Positions 40,840-50,008 of a DNA stretch of 64,000 bases are shown piece after piece. The stretch lies in the NCBI GenBank assembly GCA_965261775.1, contig OZ253477.1, positions 434,001-498,000 on the forward strand, written 5' to 3'. Each line of letters begins with the position of its first letter. The first letter of the stretch is position 1. Under the pieces are notes generated by a model. That model was not told where the DNA came from and searched no databases. It saw only the letters and a list, made by a program, of their open reading frames with translations. The translations under genes and the position numbers were made by a program. Source of the DNA: G965261775 sp965261775 (GTDB taxonomy: Bacteria > Pseudomonadota > Gammaproteobacteria > Eutrophobiales > Eutrophobiaceae).

Positions 40840-41697
40840 TTATTTGCCCGGTTCCCGCTGTTTGGCCAAATTATAAACCAAAAGGCTGGCAGCGGTCAAA
40901 TCAGCTATCGTGCCTGGATTATATCGTTTCTCTTTAAGCGTTTTATCAAAATCCCGCAAAAAAGCCCTATCTGAACCAGGGTCGGAAGCATAATGTTTGA
41001 ATACGAGCCCGGCTTTCTGCATCAGCTCTTCAGCCGCTTCTCTGCCATACCGGCGTTCAATATGTGAATCCCGAAACGATGACAAAAACATTAAATAGCA
41101 TGAAACCGTTGCCCATTCTACATTATTATGCCGCTTGGTAAAGCATGTGATATTCGTCAGTCCATCATCAAATATTTGTTTGAAATCGTTACAATATTGC
41201 AACGCCACCAGATCCCGGGAAGCGGCGGCCGTCATGGCCTCGCGCAGGGAACAATCCGGTTCCTGTCTGACATCATGGGCATCCACACGGCCCAGACCGC
41301 CGGGATCGGCCAGCCTGATCGCCGTATAAATATCGACGGTATCCTGTTCTGTCAAATCCTTTAATCTCAACGCAAGGGCTTCGCGCAATTCAACCTTGTT
41401 CTTAAAACCCGCTTCAGTTGCCGCGATAACAGGCGCGAATAACAGCAACATGCCCAGATTGGTATTACAATTGACCGCCGATCGCGTTGCGACCACGCTG
41501 TCCAGAACGCGCCTGCCGACCCCTGCCCCGGGCCGACAAAGCAGAGGCACGGAAACTTCGGCGCTGGTCGTAAAATCCTTTACCGTCATACCGTGACCTT
41601 CGGAGCAGACACTGACATTGCCGGGCTTAAAGGCGTTCACCTCTCCGATAAAACTGGCCATGACGAGGGATTCCAGTCGCTTCTTACGCATGTGCAC
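40840..41697 (-). CDS. CitG/MdcB-like triphosphoribosyl-dephospho-CoA synthase family protein
   Basis: The 285-residue protein has the family traits EVNAFKPGNVSVCSEGHGMT (about residues 19-38) and NCNTNLGMLLLFAPV near residue 77, with DPGGLGRVDAHDV and NVEWATVSCYLMFLSSFRDSHI. Classical CitG attaches a ribosyl group to dephospho-CoA for citrate or malonate lyase; no lyase genes are here. Members of this family are recurrent neighbours of fae and H4MPT genes in methylotrophs, so it likely serves a ribosylation-type step in C1 cofactor synthesis. That role is inferred. It lies 148 bases upstream of fae on the same strand. Confidence 0.8.
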   Translation of the reverse strand: MHMRKKRLESLVMASFIGEVNAFKPGNVSVCSEGHGMTVKDFTTSAEVSVPLLCRPGAGVGRRVLDSVVATRSAVNCNTNLGMLLLFAPVIAATEAGFKNKVELREALALRLKDLTEQDTVDIYTAIRLADPGGLGRVDAHDVRQEPDCSLREAMTAAASRDLVALQYCNDFKQIFDDGLTNITCFTKRHNNVEWATVSCYLMFLSSFRDSHIERRYGREAAEELMQKAGLVFKHYASDPGSDRAFLRDFDKTLKEKRYNPGTIADLTAASLLVYNLAKQREPGK

Positions 41698-42204
41698 AGT
41701 TGTAACCCGGTCTGAGGTAATTCATAAAGGCGGTTTTGATTATTTCAGTTTAGCCTTAATTCCAGACTTTTATTAAAGCAGTTATTGCTGTCATGACAGT
41801 TTTCCCTTTCGTTTTACGATTGTTATAGCGCACAGTTACGGCGCTTACAGAAGCATACCCTGTTTTTGGGCAGGCCTGCCTGTATGCATGATTCGGGCTG
41901 AAGACAAACCGTTGTCATTCCCGTCATGCCGACAGTGACCAGGGGCGGTGTACTCAATCGCCGTGCCTGCTCCTGATTAAAAGCGCATATTCGTCCAGGG
42001 ACAACAGAACCCGGAAGACCGGGAATGGCAGATACGGTGACAAAGTAACAGACTGTAATTTACCACCAGCCATTCGCTATATTCCCTTGTGCATTTTCAA
42101 TTATTATTACCCACGGAATTAAATCAACAGACGAGATTCCCTTGAATAAATATTATATAGTTATCACAATACATCCCTGATCATCTATCACAGGTTATTA
42201 GTTT
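41698..42204. other. 507-base intergenic region
   Basis: No gene was found. The region holds an imperfect inverted repeat of about 11 bases (TGTCATTCCCG near 41914, CGGGAATGGCA near 42019) about 100 bases apart, reminiscent of common cattcccg-type intergenic repeats. The last 100 bases are AT-rich and should hold the promoter of the CNNM-type gene; no consensus pair is clear. Confidence 0.4.
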
Positions 42205-43503
42205 TTGGACGATATTCCGCTTTCGACTCTATTTGCAATCCTTTTTATTCTGATATTACTTTCCGCATTCTTTTCTGGTTCGGAAACATCCATGATTGCA
42301 TTAGACCGCTATCGTCTCCGCCATCTGGCTAAAGAAGGAAAGCGTAGTGCCGTGATTGCCGAAAAATTACTGTCAAAACCGGACCAGCTTATCGGACTGA
42401 TCCTGCTGGGGAATAATCTGGTCAATTTTATCGCGGCCTCTATTGCTACCCTGATAGGTATCCGCTTGCTGGGCGATCTGGGTGTGGCACTGGCTCCGAT
42501 TGTACTGGTGATCGTGTTTTTAATTTTTGCCGAAGTCATGCCAAAAACCATCGCCGCCATCAAACCGGAATTAATCGCGTTTCCTGCCTCTTATATACTG
42601 GTGTTATTGATGCGGCTGGCCTACCCGGCTGTCTGGCTGGTGAACTGGGTTGCAAATAATCTGTTGGCGCTGTTGGGCATTCGTATTGATGATCAGCAAA
42701 AGGCGTCCCTGTCGCGTGACGAGTTAAGAACGGTTGTACGTGAAGCCGGCGTGTTAATACCGTACCGTCACCAGGAAATGCTGATCAGTATTCTGGAACT
42801 GGAAAACGTTACGGTTAACGACATTATGATCCCGCGCAATGAAATAGACGCGATTGATCTGGATAGTCCGATCAATGAGATCATACATCAGATTAGCCAC
42901 GCCCAGCATACCCGCTTGCCAGTATATCAATCCAAGGTTGATAATATTATCGGGGTTATCCACGCACGCAAAATTCCCCGTATTCTGAAAGATCGGGATG
43001 AAGTCACTGTTGAAGCGATAAAAGACATCCTCGACAATTGTTACTTTGTTCCCATGAGGACGCCGTTGCATAAACAACTGCTTAATTTTCAGAAAAACAA
43101 ATGCAATTTCGGTATCGTGGTTGATGAATACGGTGTCATTCAGGGGCTGGTAACACTGGAAGGGATACTGGAAGAGATCGTCGGTGAATTTACCACCGAC
43201 TTGCAGTCTTTCAGGCACGATATACAAATTCAGGATGACAGCTACTATCTGGTTAACGGCTCCGCTCATGTGCGCGAGATTAATCGTCGCCTGAACTTCA
43301 CGCTGCCAGCAGACGGGCCAAAAACACTGAATGGCATTATTCTGGAAAGACTGGAATATATCCCGGAACCCGGCACGGCGTTAAAAATTGACAACTATCT
43401 CATTGAAATCAAAAAGGTTTCCGATAATGCCGTCAAAACAGCCCGCATCAAACAACTAGAAGACACAACACAACAGACAAAGACAAAGACTCTGATTGAA
43501 TAA
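42205..43503 (+). CDS. CNNM/CorB-type membrane protein with CBS domains
   Basis: The 432-residue protein has a DUF21 membrane domain of about four helices (residues 10-180, with SAFFSGSETSMIALDRYRLRHLAKEG at the first turn), two CBS domains (DIMIPRNEIDAID near 205-255, YFVPMRTPLHKQLLNF near 270-320) and a C-terminal CorC-type domain (NGSAHVREINRRLNF). The family is linked to magnesium and cobalt export or efflux regulation. The start is a TTG at 42205; the membrane domain begins 8 residues later. It stands alone, with convergent neighbours downstream. Confidence 0.9.
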   Translation: MDDIPLSTLFAILFILILLSAFFSGSETSMIALDRYRLRHLAKEGKRSAVIAEKLLSKPDQLIGLILLGNNLVNFIAASIATLIGIRLLGDLGVALAPIVLVIVFLIFAEVMPKTIAAIKPELIAFPASYILVLLMRLAYPAVWLVNWVANNLLALLGIRIDDQQKASLSRDELRTVVREAGVLIPYRHQEMLISILELENVTVNDIMIPRNEIDAIDLDSPINEIIHQISHAQHTRLPVYQSKVDNIIGVIHARKIPRILKDRDEVTVEAIKDILDNCYFVPMRTPLHKQLLNFQKNKCNFGIVVDEYGVIQGLVTLEGILEEIVGEFTTDLQSFRHDIQIQDDSYYLVNGSAHVREINRRLNFTLPADGPKTLNGIILERLEYIPEPGTALKIDNYLIEIKKVSDNAVKTARIKQLEDTTQQTKTKTLIE

Positions 43504-43508
43504 AAATA

Positions 43509-43531
43509 CCCCCATCGATCAACAAGGGGGG
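43509..43531. terminator. Weak hairpin between convergent genes
   Basis: CCCCC (43509-43513) can pair with GGGGG within 43526-43531 across a 12-base loop. An A-rich run precedes it, giving a short U-tract for minus-strand transcripts. It sits between the ends of the CNNM gene and the SPL-type gene and may end both. Confidence 0.4.
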
Positions 43532-43578
43532 AATAATGGTTTCTCTACTGTCTGCTCATTTGTTGTTCTCCGCTGTTT

Positions 43579-44565
43579 TCAACAGGAAAAGAATTTTTCC
43601 GGGGGGATATAGCGGGTAATTATGTCTTTGCAAAAATTGAACATATTTTCCCTGAGGTCTTCCGGATAAGCGACCATATTGTCTTTTTTATTAAATGGCA
43701 ATGAAAACAGTTTTTCGTCGGGATAAAGTGTCTCCAGCTTGCGAAAGTAGCCTTTGGGCAAGCGAAAACCGCCAAGGGTCGCAGAGTGCGTGAGTTCCGG
43801 TTTGATTTTCGAAAAGATGTTATCAAACAGCGCCGAATATTGTTGCCGGAAATTACTCGTGTAGATCAAGGGATCAAAACGCAGGCCAATCTGCCAGCCT
43901 GCCTGCTGCAAGTCAATAATTGCCCGTATGCGTTTCGCAACGGATGGCGTCTTGTGTTCCAGGGCGGCAGCAATTTTGTCGGACGTGAAGCTGAAGGCAA
44001 CTACGCAATTTTCCAGCGGTTCCCGCTTCAATAAAGACCGTATCTGTGTGCTTTTGGTGCGCAATTCCAGCAGGGCGTTTTTATTTTTTTCAAGGAACGG
44101 CAGAAAAGCTTTGGTGAAACCGGTCAACGGTTCCAGGGCCAGACTGTCGCAGTCATAACCAGAGAAAAAATGCACCGGCTCACCGTGATGGCTGTCCAGC
44201 GTCGCCTGCATATCATCAATGAAATTTTCATAATTGACAAACAGCACATAATGGGCGGAGTTAAACATGCCCTGCAAAAAACAGTAACGGCAGTCGTATA
44301 AACAATTCAGCATGTGTGAAAAATAGTAATTATGCGCCGCGCCGATGCCGTATTGTGTTGGCGTCTCCAATACCCGACGATTGTGTTTTCGCGCCAGAAT
44401 AAGTGCGGGTTGTTTTTTTTGCAGACGAAAGTTCTGCGCTTTGCGATTAAATACTTCGCCATAATGGCGGCAGCCTATTTTGACGGCATCGGGATAGCGG
44501 TGCAGGATTGATCCGACGCGGGGGTGTGCGGCGATATCCTCCTCAATATATATTGTGTTAATCAT
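43579..44565 (-). CDS. SPL-family radical SAM protein (spore photoproduct lyase-like)
   Basis: The 328-residue protein has the radical SAM cluster motif CLYDCRYCFLQG near residue 90 and follows the pattern of SPL-like proteins (AHNYYFSHMLNCLYDCRYC, then FSGYDCDSLALE, then VVAFSFTSDKI and QQAGWQIGLRFDPLIY). Spore photoproduct lyase repairs a UV dimer in spores; in non-sporulating proteobacteria the homologues are of unknown function, possibly DNA repair. It overlaps the upstream nucleoside phosphorylase-like gene by 8 bases. Confidence 0.83.
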   Translation of the reverse strand: MINTIYIEEDIAAHPRVGSILHRYPDAVKIGCRHYGEVFNRKAQNFRLQKKQPALILARKHNRRVLETPTQYGIGAAHNYYFSHMLNCLYDCRYCFLQGMFNSAHYVLFVNYENFIDDMQATLDSHHGEPVHFFSGYDCDSLALEPLTGFTKAFLPFLEKNKNALLELRTKSTQIRSLLKREPLENCVVAFSFTSDKIAAALEHKTPSVAKRIRAIIDLQQAGWQIGLRFDPLIYTSNFRQQYSALFDNIFSKIKPELTHSATLGGFRLPKGYFRKLETLYPDEKLFSLPFNKKDNMVAYPEDLRENMFNFCKDIITRYIPPEKFFSC

Positions 44566-45370
44566 GCAGACTGAAGCCGGTTTCGTTGAGTGTGTTTTGC
44601 AGCTTGTGTAACACCTCCCGTCCCGATTTCAGGCTGGAGGCGAATCGCATGGGTTTTTGTTCGGGCAAGTGTAATGACCATTGTCGCAATAAACGATGCA
44701 AGCGGGTTCGTTGCGATTGCGTGAAATGCCATTTTTCAATGAAGTGCTGATATTCCGGGAGCATGGACGGCGCGATCTCGTTTGCCAGTGGGGTGAGTGC
44801 CTCAATCACTCCATTGATATTACCCAGCCGCTTTGCTATCAAATGCTTTACCCGGTCCGCGCTCACCGTCGAGGTGTTTTGTCTGGTATTGTCCGAAATG
44901 ATCTTCAGACTGTGCGTTAATTCGGCGTGTCCCAGACGCAGGCTCATTTGATAAAAGCCGCTTGCCTCCATATCAAATAACATTTCATCATAAGCCATGG
45001 AAGGGCTGTCAAGCGTCATCAAGGCGGCACTGCCGATAGTGGGCTTGAAGATGATCTGAGGGTACCAGACTTTATCGGACTGCCGTTCGACGATTTTATG
45101 CGCCAGATAGATTTCACCGACGGGATAACTGTCGTGTCCGGCCACACCGACATTCAGGCGGATATCGGCCTTGCCGGTAGTCAGACAAGCGTGATGCCAG
45201 GCAACGGCGGCAGCAGCGTTAAGCCTGCCGATACCGGTTACCACCAGACTGAACCGCTTGTCTTCCGATTGATAAATCGGAAACAGATCAAACGGATTCA
45301 AGCGGCTTAATCTGAAATACCGAATCAATGGTTCGGCTTCACACGGCAAGGCACAGAAAAAATGAATCAT
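44558..45370 (-). CDS. Nucleoside phosphorylase-like protein
   Basis: The 270-residue protein has the PNP/UDP fold: FFCALPCEAEPLI at the front, VTGIGRLNAAAAV near 50, LNVGVAGHDSYPVGEIYLAHKI near 80 and DMEASGFYQMSLRLG near 140, where the M-E pair binds the ribose. The C-terminal 90 residues are helical and not part of the fold. Substrate could be methylthioadenosine, adenosylhomocysteine or a purine nucleoside. Its coupling to an SPL-type radical SAM gene suggests removal of 5'-deoxyadenosine or repair of nucleosides, but this is inference. Confidence 0.78.
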   Translation of the reverse strand: MIHFFCALPCEAEPLIRYFRLSRLNPFDLFPIYQSEDKRFSLVVTGIGRLNAAAAVAWHHACLTTGKADIRLNVGVAGHDSYPVGEIYLAHKIVERQSDKVWYPQIIFKPTIGSAALMTLDSPSMAYDEMLFDMEASGFYQMSLRLGHAELTHSLKIISDNTRQNTSTVSADRVKHLIAKRLGNINGVIEALTPLANEIAPSMLPEYQHFIEKWHFTQSQRTRLHRLLRQWSLHLPEQKPMRFASSLKSGREVLHKLQNTLNETGFSLHD

Positions 45371-45432
45371 GCTACAAAGTTTATCCGGTTTTTCGATGAT
45401 TAATTTCCCTGCCTGATAGCACTATATTTTAT

Positions 45433-46254
45433 TTAAATATATTTCTCTGATAATCTTTTAAATATATGACTATATTGGCTTTCTCCATGCTTTTTCACGC
45501 CTTTCAGAAAAATATCCACCTTTTTCAGCAACATTGAAACAGCCGCTGACCGATCTTCCTCGCACAGGTGTCCTGATTCTATGATCCTTTCCAGGGCAAT
45601 GATACGAAAGCGGTCCATGCCCCAGTATTTGCGGGATAACTGATCTTCATGACCGCCATATTTATTCGTCAGGGCGGTCGGCAGAAACAACACCGGATAT
45701 TTGCGACAGGCCCTGAGCCACATGTCGTAATCTTCACAGGTTGGCAGGGACTCATCAAACAGGCCCACATCGTCAAACAGTTTCCGGTGTATCATCACGG
45801 CGGACGGCGAGATCACGCAAAGTGGCAGACAATGCTGAAAGATATGACCACCGTGCTTTTTATGCTTTTTACGTTGATTCAGGATAACGCCGTTGCGATA
45901 CCAAACCTCATCGGTATGTGCAATCAGATACTCTGAATGACGTGCCAGTGCCTCGGCCTGTTTTTCAAGTTTGCTTTCATGCCAACTGTCGTCTGAATCC
46001 AAAAGACAAATCCAGTCGCCCTTTGCCCTTTTAATACCGGCGTTTCTGGCGGCGCTGACCCCTTTGTTTTTTTGCCGAATGACTTCAAGCCCGGCATAGG
46101 TTTTTTCCAGCCAGGCGATCGTCCCGTCATTGGAACCGTCATCAACGATGATAACTTCGTCCGCCAGACGGTTTTGTGCAAGCACCGAGTCAACAGCGCG
46201 GGATAAAACAGCGAGTCTGTTATAAGTGGGAATGATAACCGAGACGGAAAACAT
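45433..46254 (-). CDS. Family 2 glycosyltransferase
   Basis: The 273-residue protein has a GT-A start FSVSVIIPTYNRLAVLSRAV, the VIIVDDGSNDGT nucleotide-sugar loop and LDSDDSWHESKLEKQ with the DxD metal site. The C-terminal half has TCEDYDMWLRACRKY, common among bacterial GT2 enzymes. The ATG at 46254 is chosen because the fold begins there; a longer frame reaches across the start of the divergent SDR gene. Acceptor and sugar are unknown. Confidence 0.87.
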   Translation of the reverse strand: MFSVSVIIPTYNRLAVLSRAVDSVLAQNRLADEVIIVDDGSNDGTIAWLEKTYAGLEVIRQKNKGVSAARNAGIKRAKGDWICLLDSDDSWHESKLEKQAEALARHSEYLIAHTDEVWYRNGVILNQRKKHKKHGGHIFQHCLPLCVISPSAVMIHRKLFDDVGLFDESLPTCEDYDMWLRACRKYPVLFLPTALTNKYGGHEDQLSRKYWGMDRFRIIALERIIESGHLCEEDRSAAVSMLLKKVDIFLKGVKKHGESQYSHIFKRLSEKYI

Positions 46255-46278
46255 ATTTGCCGCTAAAATAACATAACG

Positions 46279-47034
46279 ATGAAACGACTCCAAGATAAGG
46301 TCGCCGTGGTCACCGGCGCCAGCAGCGGTATTGGTAAGGCTATCGCGATTGGTTTTGCGCACGAGGGCGCCGATGTTATTGTCAATTATCGGAAGTCAAA
46401 GGCGAAAGCGGAGGCCGTCGTGAAAAAAATCAGGGACATGGACAGATACGCATTGGCGGTACGTGGCGATATGGCTGACAGAGTGGCAATTGAGAGCCTG
46501 ATCAAAAAGGCCCGGCACGCATGCGAACGTATTGATATCTGGGTGAATAATGCCGGAGCGGATATCCTGACCGGCATCGGGGCCGATGCGAATCGGAATG
46601 AAAAACTTGAACGTTTGATCGAGGTTGATCTCAAGGGAACGATCAATGCCTGTTGGGCGATTGTGCCCGTGATGCGAAGCCAGGGACAGGGAACGATCAT
46701 CAATATGAGTTGGGATTTGGCCATGCATGGACTTGCCGGACGCAATCCCCAGATATTTGCCGCGGTCAAGGGAGGGGTTACGGGTTTTACCCGCGCTCTC
46801 GCCAAAACGGTCGGCCCGGCTATCCGTGCGAACGTTGTTTCGCCGGGCTGGATTGAAACTGCCTTTGCCGAAAAAGAAATGAACAAGGAATACTATCAAA
46901 CACGTATTGATGAAATCCCTTTGGGGCGTTTCGGCAAACCGGAAGAGGTCGCCGCCGCCTCGATATTTCTGGCTTCGGATGAATCCTCCTACATAACGGG
47001 TGAAGCGATTAAGATTAACGGTGGTCTGGTATAA
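46279..47034 (+). CDS. Short-chain dehydrogenase/reductase-like protein with Tyr replaced by Phe
   Basis: The 251-residue protein has the nucleotide-binding TGASSGIGKAIAIGF (13-27), the NNAGADI motif near residue 94 and the family C-terminus FLASDESSYITGEAIKINGG. In the catalytic segment, SWDLAMHGLAGRNPQIFAAVKGG, the usual YxxxK reads FxxxK and the preceding Ser is in MSWD. Loss of the catalytic Tyr means an altered mechanism or a binding-only role. Relatives with an MSWD segment exist, as far as I recall. It is divergent from the glycosyltransferase with a gap of only 24 bases. Confidence 0.85.
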   Translation: MKRLQDKVAVVTGASSGIGKAIAIGFAHEGADVIVNYRKSKAKAEAVVKKIRDMDRYALAVRGDMADRVAIESLIKKARHACERIDIWVNNAGADILTGIGADANRNEKLERLIEVDLKGTINACWAIVPVMRSQGQGTIINMSWDLAMHGLAGRNPQIFAAVKGGVTGFTRALAKTVGPAIRANVVSPGWIETAFAEKEMNKEYYQTRIDEIPLGRFGKPEEVAAASIFLASDESSYITGEAIKINGGLV

Positions 47035-47109
47035 TTAAAGCAAGATATTATTATATTTTAATAACTGGTTGATATATAATTTATTTATAGAAATTAACAT
47101 ATGTTATTA

Positions 47110-49653
47110 TTAGCCTGTTTCATCAATAACCTGTAGCAGGTTAGCCTTTTTCAGAGGTTTGCTGAGGTATCTGTCACAACCGGCCGTCATACATCTGTCA
47201 ATCTCTTCCTTGATAGTATGTGCCGTTAACGCGATGATAGGTTTCCGTGAGTGGCCCTGTTCTTTTTCCCATGCCCTTATTTGAGATGTTGCTTCATACC
47301 CGTCCATCTCCGGCATCTCAAGGTCCATTAACACAAGATCATAATTATTCTGTTTATATAGCTTGACCGCGACCAGGCCATTTCGGGCTTCATTAACCGT
47401 ATGCGGCGTTTTTTCGAGAAAGGCTTTAATCAACAAACGGTTATCCGGATTATCTTCCACCAACAATATACGCTTTGCAGACGTTTGTTTAACGATCTCC
47501 TTTTTTTGGACGGTTTTGTCAACTGTAGATATTTCGATAATTTTTTTAACCGCCTCAAAAAGTTCCTTTTGCTTGACAGGTTTAATCAATAACTGCTTGA
47601 TATCATTAATTTTTGAAAGCTCAGAATAAATGCTAATGTGGTTGAGTTTCACCAGTAAAATAACATTGTAGGGATGGACGATGTTATTCAACAATCTATT
47701 TTCCCCGTTTTCTTTAATACACAACTGGCTGTCGATGATTATCGCATCCGCATCTGTATTTTTTTCGAGCAGGCTTTTCGCTTCATCAATTTGACCAGCC
47801 TGATAGCATGAACCGCCGTAAGCGCTCAGCCATTCTTCAAGGTTGTCACGGACGTTCCGGTTTGAATCAATAATTAATATTTTTTTCCCGGCAAACTTTT
47901 TCTCAAGAATGATTTTTTCATTCTGCTCTGGCAATGTAAAACAAATGGAAAAACAACTGCCCTTCCCTTCTTCACTCTCTACCTTGATATCGCCTTTCAT
48001 CATTTCCACCAGGTATCTGATGATAGCCAAACCCAGGCCCGTACCACTATATTTTCGAGTCGTTGAGCTATCAATCCGGACGAAGCCGGCAAAAATTGAT
48101 CCCAGCTTGTCTTTGGGAATACCAATACCCGTATCCGCGACCGAAATCAGCAACTTGCGACTGTCGGCATAATCCATCGCCTTGCGGAGCGAGACAATAA
48201 TATTGCCTCGCTCGGTGAACTTCAGCGCGTTACTGATCAGATTCAGGATGATTTGCCTTAATCTGGTCGGATCACCGATACGTAAAGGATTAAGATGGGG
48301 GTCTATACGTGTAATAATTTCAATATCCTTATCAATTGCCTGGGGTGCGTATATCTCGACAGACTCCTCTATCAATTGCGCCATGTTAAAAGGAAGTTCT
48401 TCAAATATCACTTGTTCGGCTTCCATCTTGGAAAGATCAAGGATATCGTTAACCAGATTTAACAGGGCGTCCCCGGCTCTTTTAATAACGCTGACATACT
48501 CACTCTGTTGTTTGCTCAACCGGGTTTCAGAAATAAGATCGGTCACGCCGATGACAGCATTCAGCGGTGTCTTGATTTCATGGCTCAGTATTGCCAAAAA
48601 ATCGGTTTTCATCTTCGATACCTTTGATGCTTCGTTTTTTGCAACAGCCAGTTGAAGTGTTTGTTCTTCCTCTTTTTCCTTGATGATTTTATTGCTGTTT
48701 TGTAATTGCTTTTCCTGTTTTATTCTGGTGTCTACCAAACCATAAAACAGCATCAATATTCCAAGACCGAGCAATATCGCCACAAAAATTAAAGGGTACT
48801 CAAGATCGGAGAAATACAGATCTTTTTCAATAACGATTTTTATCGAATAAGATGGCAGATACATCAGTTTTTTTTCATTCAGCCGGTCAATTTTAAGAAA
48901 TCCATCGCTTTGTCCAGGCTTTGGCCCGTTGGAGTACAGTAACGTTTGCCCGCGCGGATTCAGGAGGCTGCCGAACATGGTAATAGTCAAAGCGCTATTC
49001 GCCCCTTTTGAGTTCAACAGGGGTTCGGGAGAGACCAGAATTGAAATGATGCCCCGCACTATACCGGAATACTTTTTATCCCTGACGGGAAGAGTGTCCT
49101 TCTGAATATAGATCGGTTTGAAGAGCCAGTATTTCCGGACAGGATAGGTTTTAATTTCCGATGGTGTCAGCACAACCGCCCCGGTGGCAATAGATAAATC
49201 TATCGCATTACGGTATTTCCCATCAGAATAAATGGCCTGTCCTTCAGCGAAGGGAATAATATTTTGTTTTGCGAACTGGTATTTCAGGCGAAATTCATTA
49301 AGCTCGTCATCACCTGCAAATGAATAGTAATTGATGGCCTCTACAGGGTTATATTCAGCGAGTATATCCGTAGCAAAAGACTGAAACTGCACAGACGAGA
49401 TGGTGTCATCAGATGACATAAAAGCGGCGATATTATTGATGACATTGTTACTGGTTGACACATTCCGAGTGACAGTCTGCTGTATAGGAAGCGTCTCATC
49501 ACGAAAATTGTCCTGTGCTTTTTTAAGCGTCGTTTCCCAGGCATTTTGCACCAGAATGGCACTAAGCGCCAGACCAGACAGAAAGGTTACAGTATAGTTA
49601 AACCGGGCTGATGCCACTTGTTTTCGAAGATTTTTCAAAAACGACATTATCAA
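47110..49653 (-). CDS. Hybrid sensor histidine kinase (CHASE-type sensor, HisKA, HATPase, two receivers)
   Basis: The 847-residue protein has a membrane helix near 18-35, an extracytoplasmic CHASE-like region (about 60-290), a second helix near 292-312 (FVAILLGLGILMLFYGLV), a HisKA domain with AILSHEIKTPLNAVIG near 355, a HATPase domain with DTGIGIPKDKLGSIF and GTGLGLAI, a receiver at about 590-710 (IIIDSQL, phosphoacceptor D retained) and a second receiver at about 725-845 (LLVEDNPDNR, VLMDLEMPEMDGYE). It forms an operon with an HPt protein 5 bases upstream and an MscS channel gene, the parts of a complete phosphorelay apart from an output regulator. Confidence 0.9.
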   Translation of the reverse strand: MIMSFLKNLRKQVASARFNYTVTFLSGLALSAILVQNAWETTLKKAQDNFRDETLPIQQTVTRNVSTSNNVINNIAAFMSSDDTISSVQFQSFATDILAEYNPVEAINYYSFAGDDELNEFRLKYQFAKQNIIPFAEGQAIYSDGKYRNAIDLSIATGAVVLTPSEIKTYPVRKYWLFKPIYIQKDTLPVRDKKYSGIVRGIISILVSPEPLLNSKGANSALTITMFGSLLNPRGQTLLYSNGPKPGQSDGFLKIDRLNEKKLMYLPSYSIKIVIEKDLYFSDLEYPLIFVAILLGLGILMLFYGLVDTRIKQEKQLQNSNKIIKEKEEEQTLQLAVAKNEASKVSKMKTDFLAILSHEIKTPLNAVIGVTDLISETRLSKQQSEYVSVIKRAGDALLNLVNDILDLSKMEAEQVIFEELPFNMAQLIEESVEIYAPQAIDKDIEIITRIDPHLNPLRIGDPTRLRQIILNLISNALKFTERGNIIVSLRKAMDYADSRKLLISVADTGIGIPKDKLGSIFAGFVRIDSSTTRKYSGTGLGLAIIRYLVEMMKGDIKVESEEGKGSCFSICFTLPEQNEKIILEKKFAGKKILIIDSNRNVRDNLEEWLSAYGGSCYQAGQIDEAKSLLEKNTDADAIIIDSQLCIKENGENRLLNNIVHPYNVILLVKLNHISIYSELSKINDIKQLLIKPVKQKELFEAVKKIIEISTVDKTVQKKEIVKQTSAKRILLVEDNPDNRLLIKAFLEKTPHTVNEARNGLVAVKLYKQNNYDLVLMDLEMPEMDGYEATSQIRAWEKEQGHSRKPIIALTAHTIKEEIDRCMTAGCDRYLSKPLKKANLLQVIDETG

Positions 49654-49658
49654 TCAAA

Positions 49659-49997
49659 TCAGATATATTCTATCTCAATTCGCTTGAGATAATCATCAAG
49701 CCGGTTTATTTTCTCCCCAATGGCTTCGGCATTCGCGCTTTTTGCCAGAGACTCAATCGCTGCTCCGGATTCGGATATAAAGCCAAAACCGTAGCCGCCA
49801 CCCAGGCCTTTCAGATCATGCCCGATAGCACCCAGCATTTTAAAATCACCCTGTTCCAGCGCTTGGTATAATTTACCAATATCGGTCATCCGGTTTTCAA
49901 GAAAACCAGGGATGAGTGGTGTGAGCCCGGCGTCAATCCGGACAATAATTTTTTTCTTTTCAAAATCGGCGACCATTAACCTGCCTCCTCCGGGCAA
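49659..49997 (-). CDS. Histidine phosphotransfer (HPt) domain protein
   Basis: The 112-residue product (or 105 residues from the second Met) has the HPt signature GAIGHDLKGLGGGYGF near residue 58, where His accepts phosphate, on a helical bundle. It should receive phosphate from the second receiver of the hybrid kinase encoded 5 bases downstream and pass it to an unlinked response regulator. It lies 11 bases after the MscS gene. Confidence 0.85.
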   Translation of the reverse strand: MPGGGRLMVADFEKKKIIVRIDAGLTPLIPGFLENRMTDIGKLYQALEQGDFKMLGAIGHDLKGLGGGYGFGFISESGAAIESLAKSANAEAIGEKINRLDDYLKRIEIEYI

Positions 49998-50008
49998 TAC
50001 CCAAAGTA

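Noticed and set aside
41905..42030. MITE-like element suggested by the inverted cattcccg repeat
   Set aside because: The arms are short and imperfect and no target-site duplication was found.
46386..46899. Minus-strand frames opposite the SDR gene
   Set aside because: The plus strand encodes a clear SDR fold; the opposite frames show no motif.
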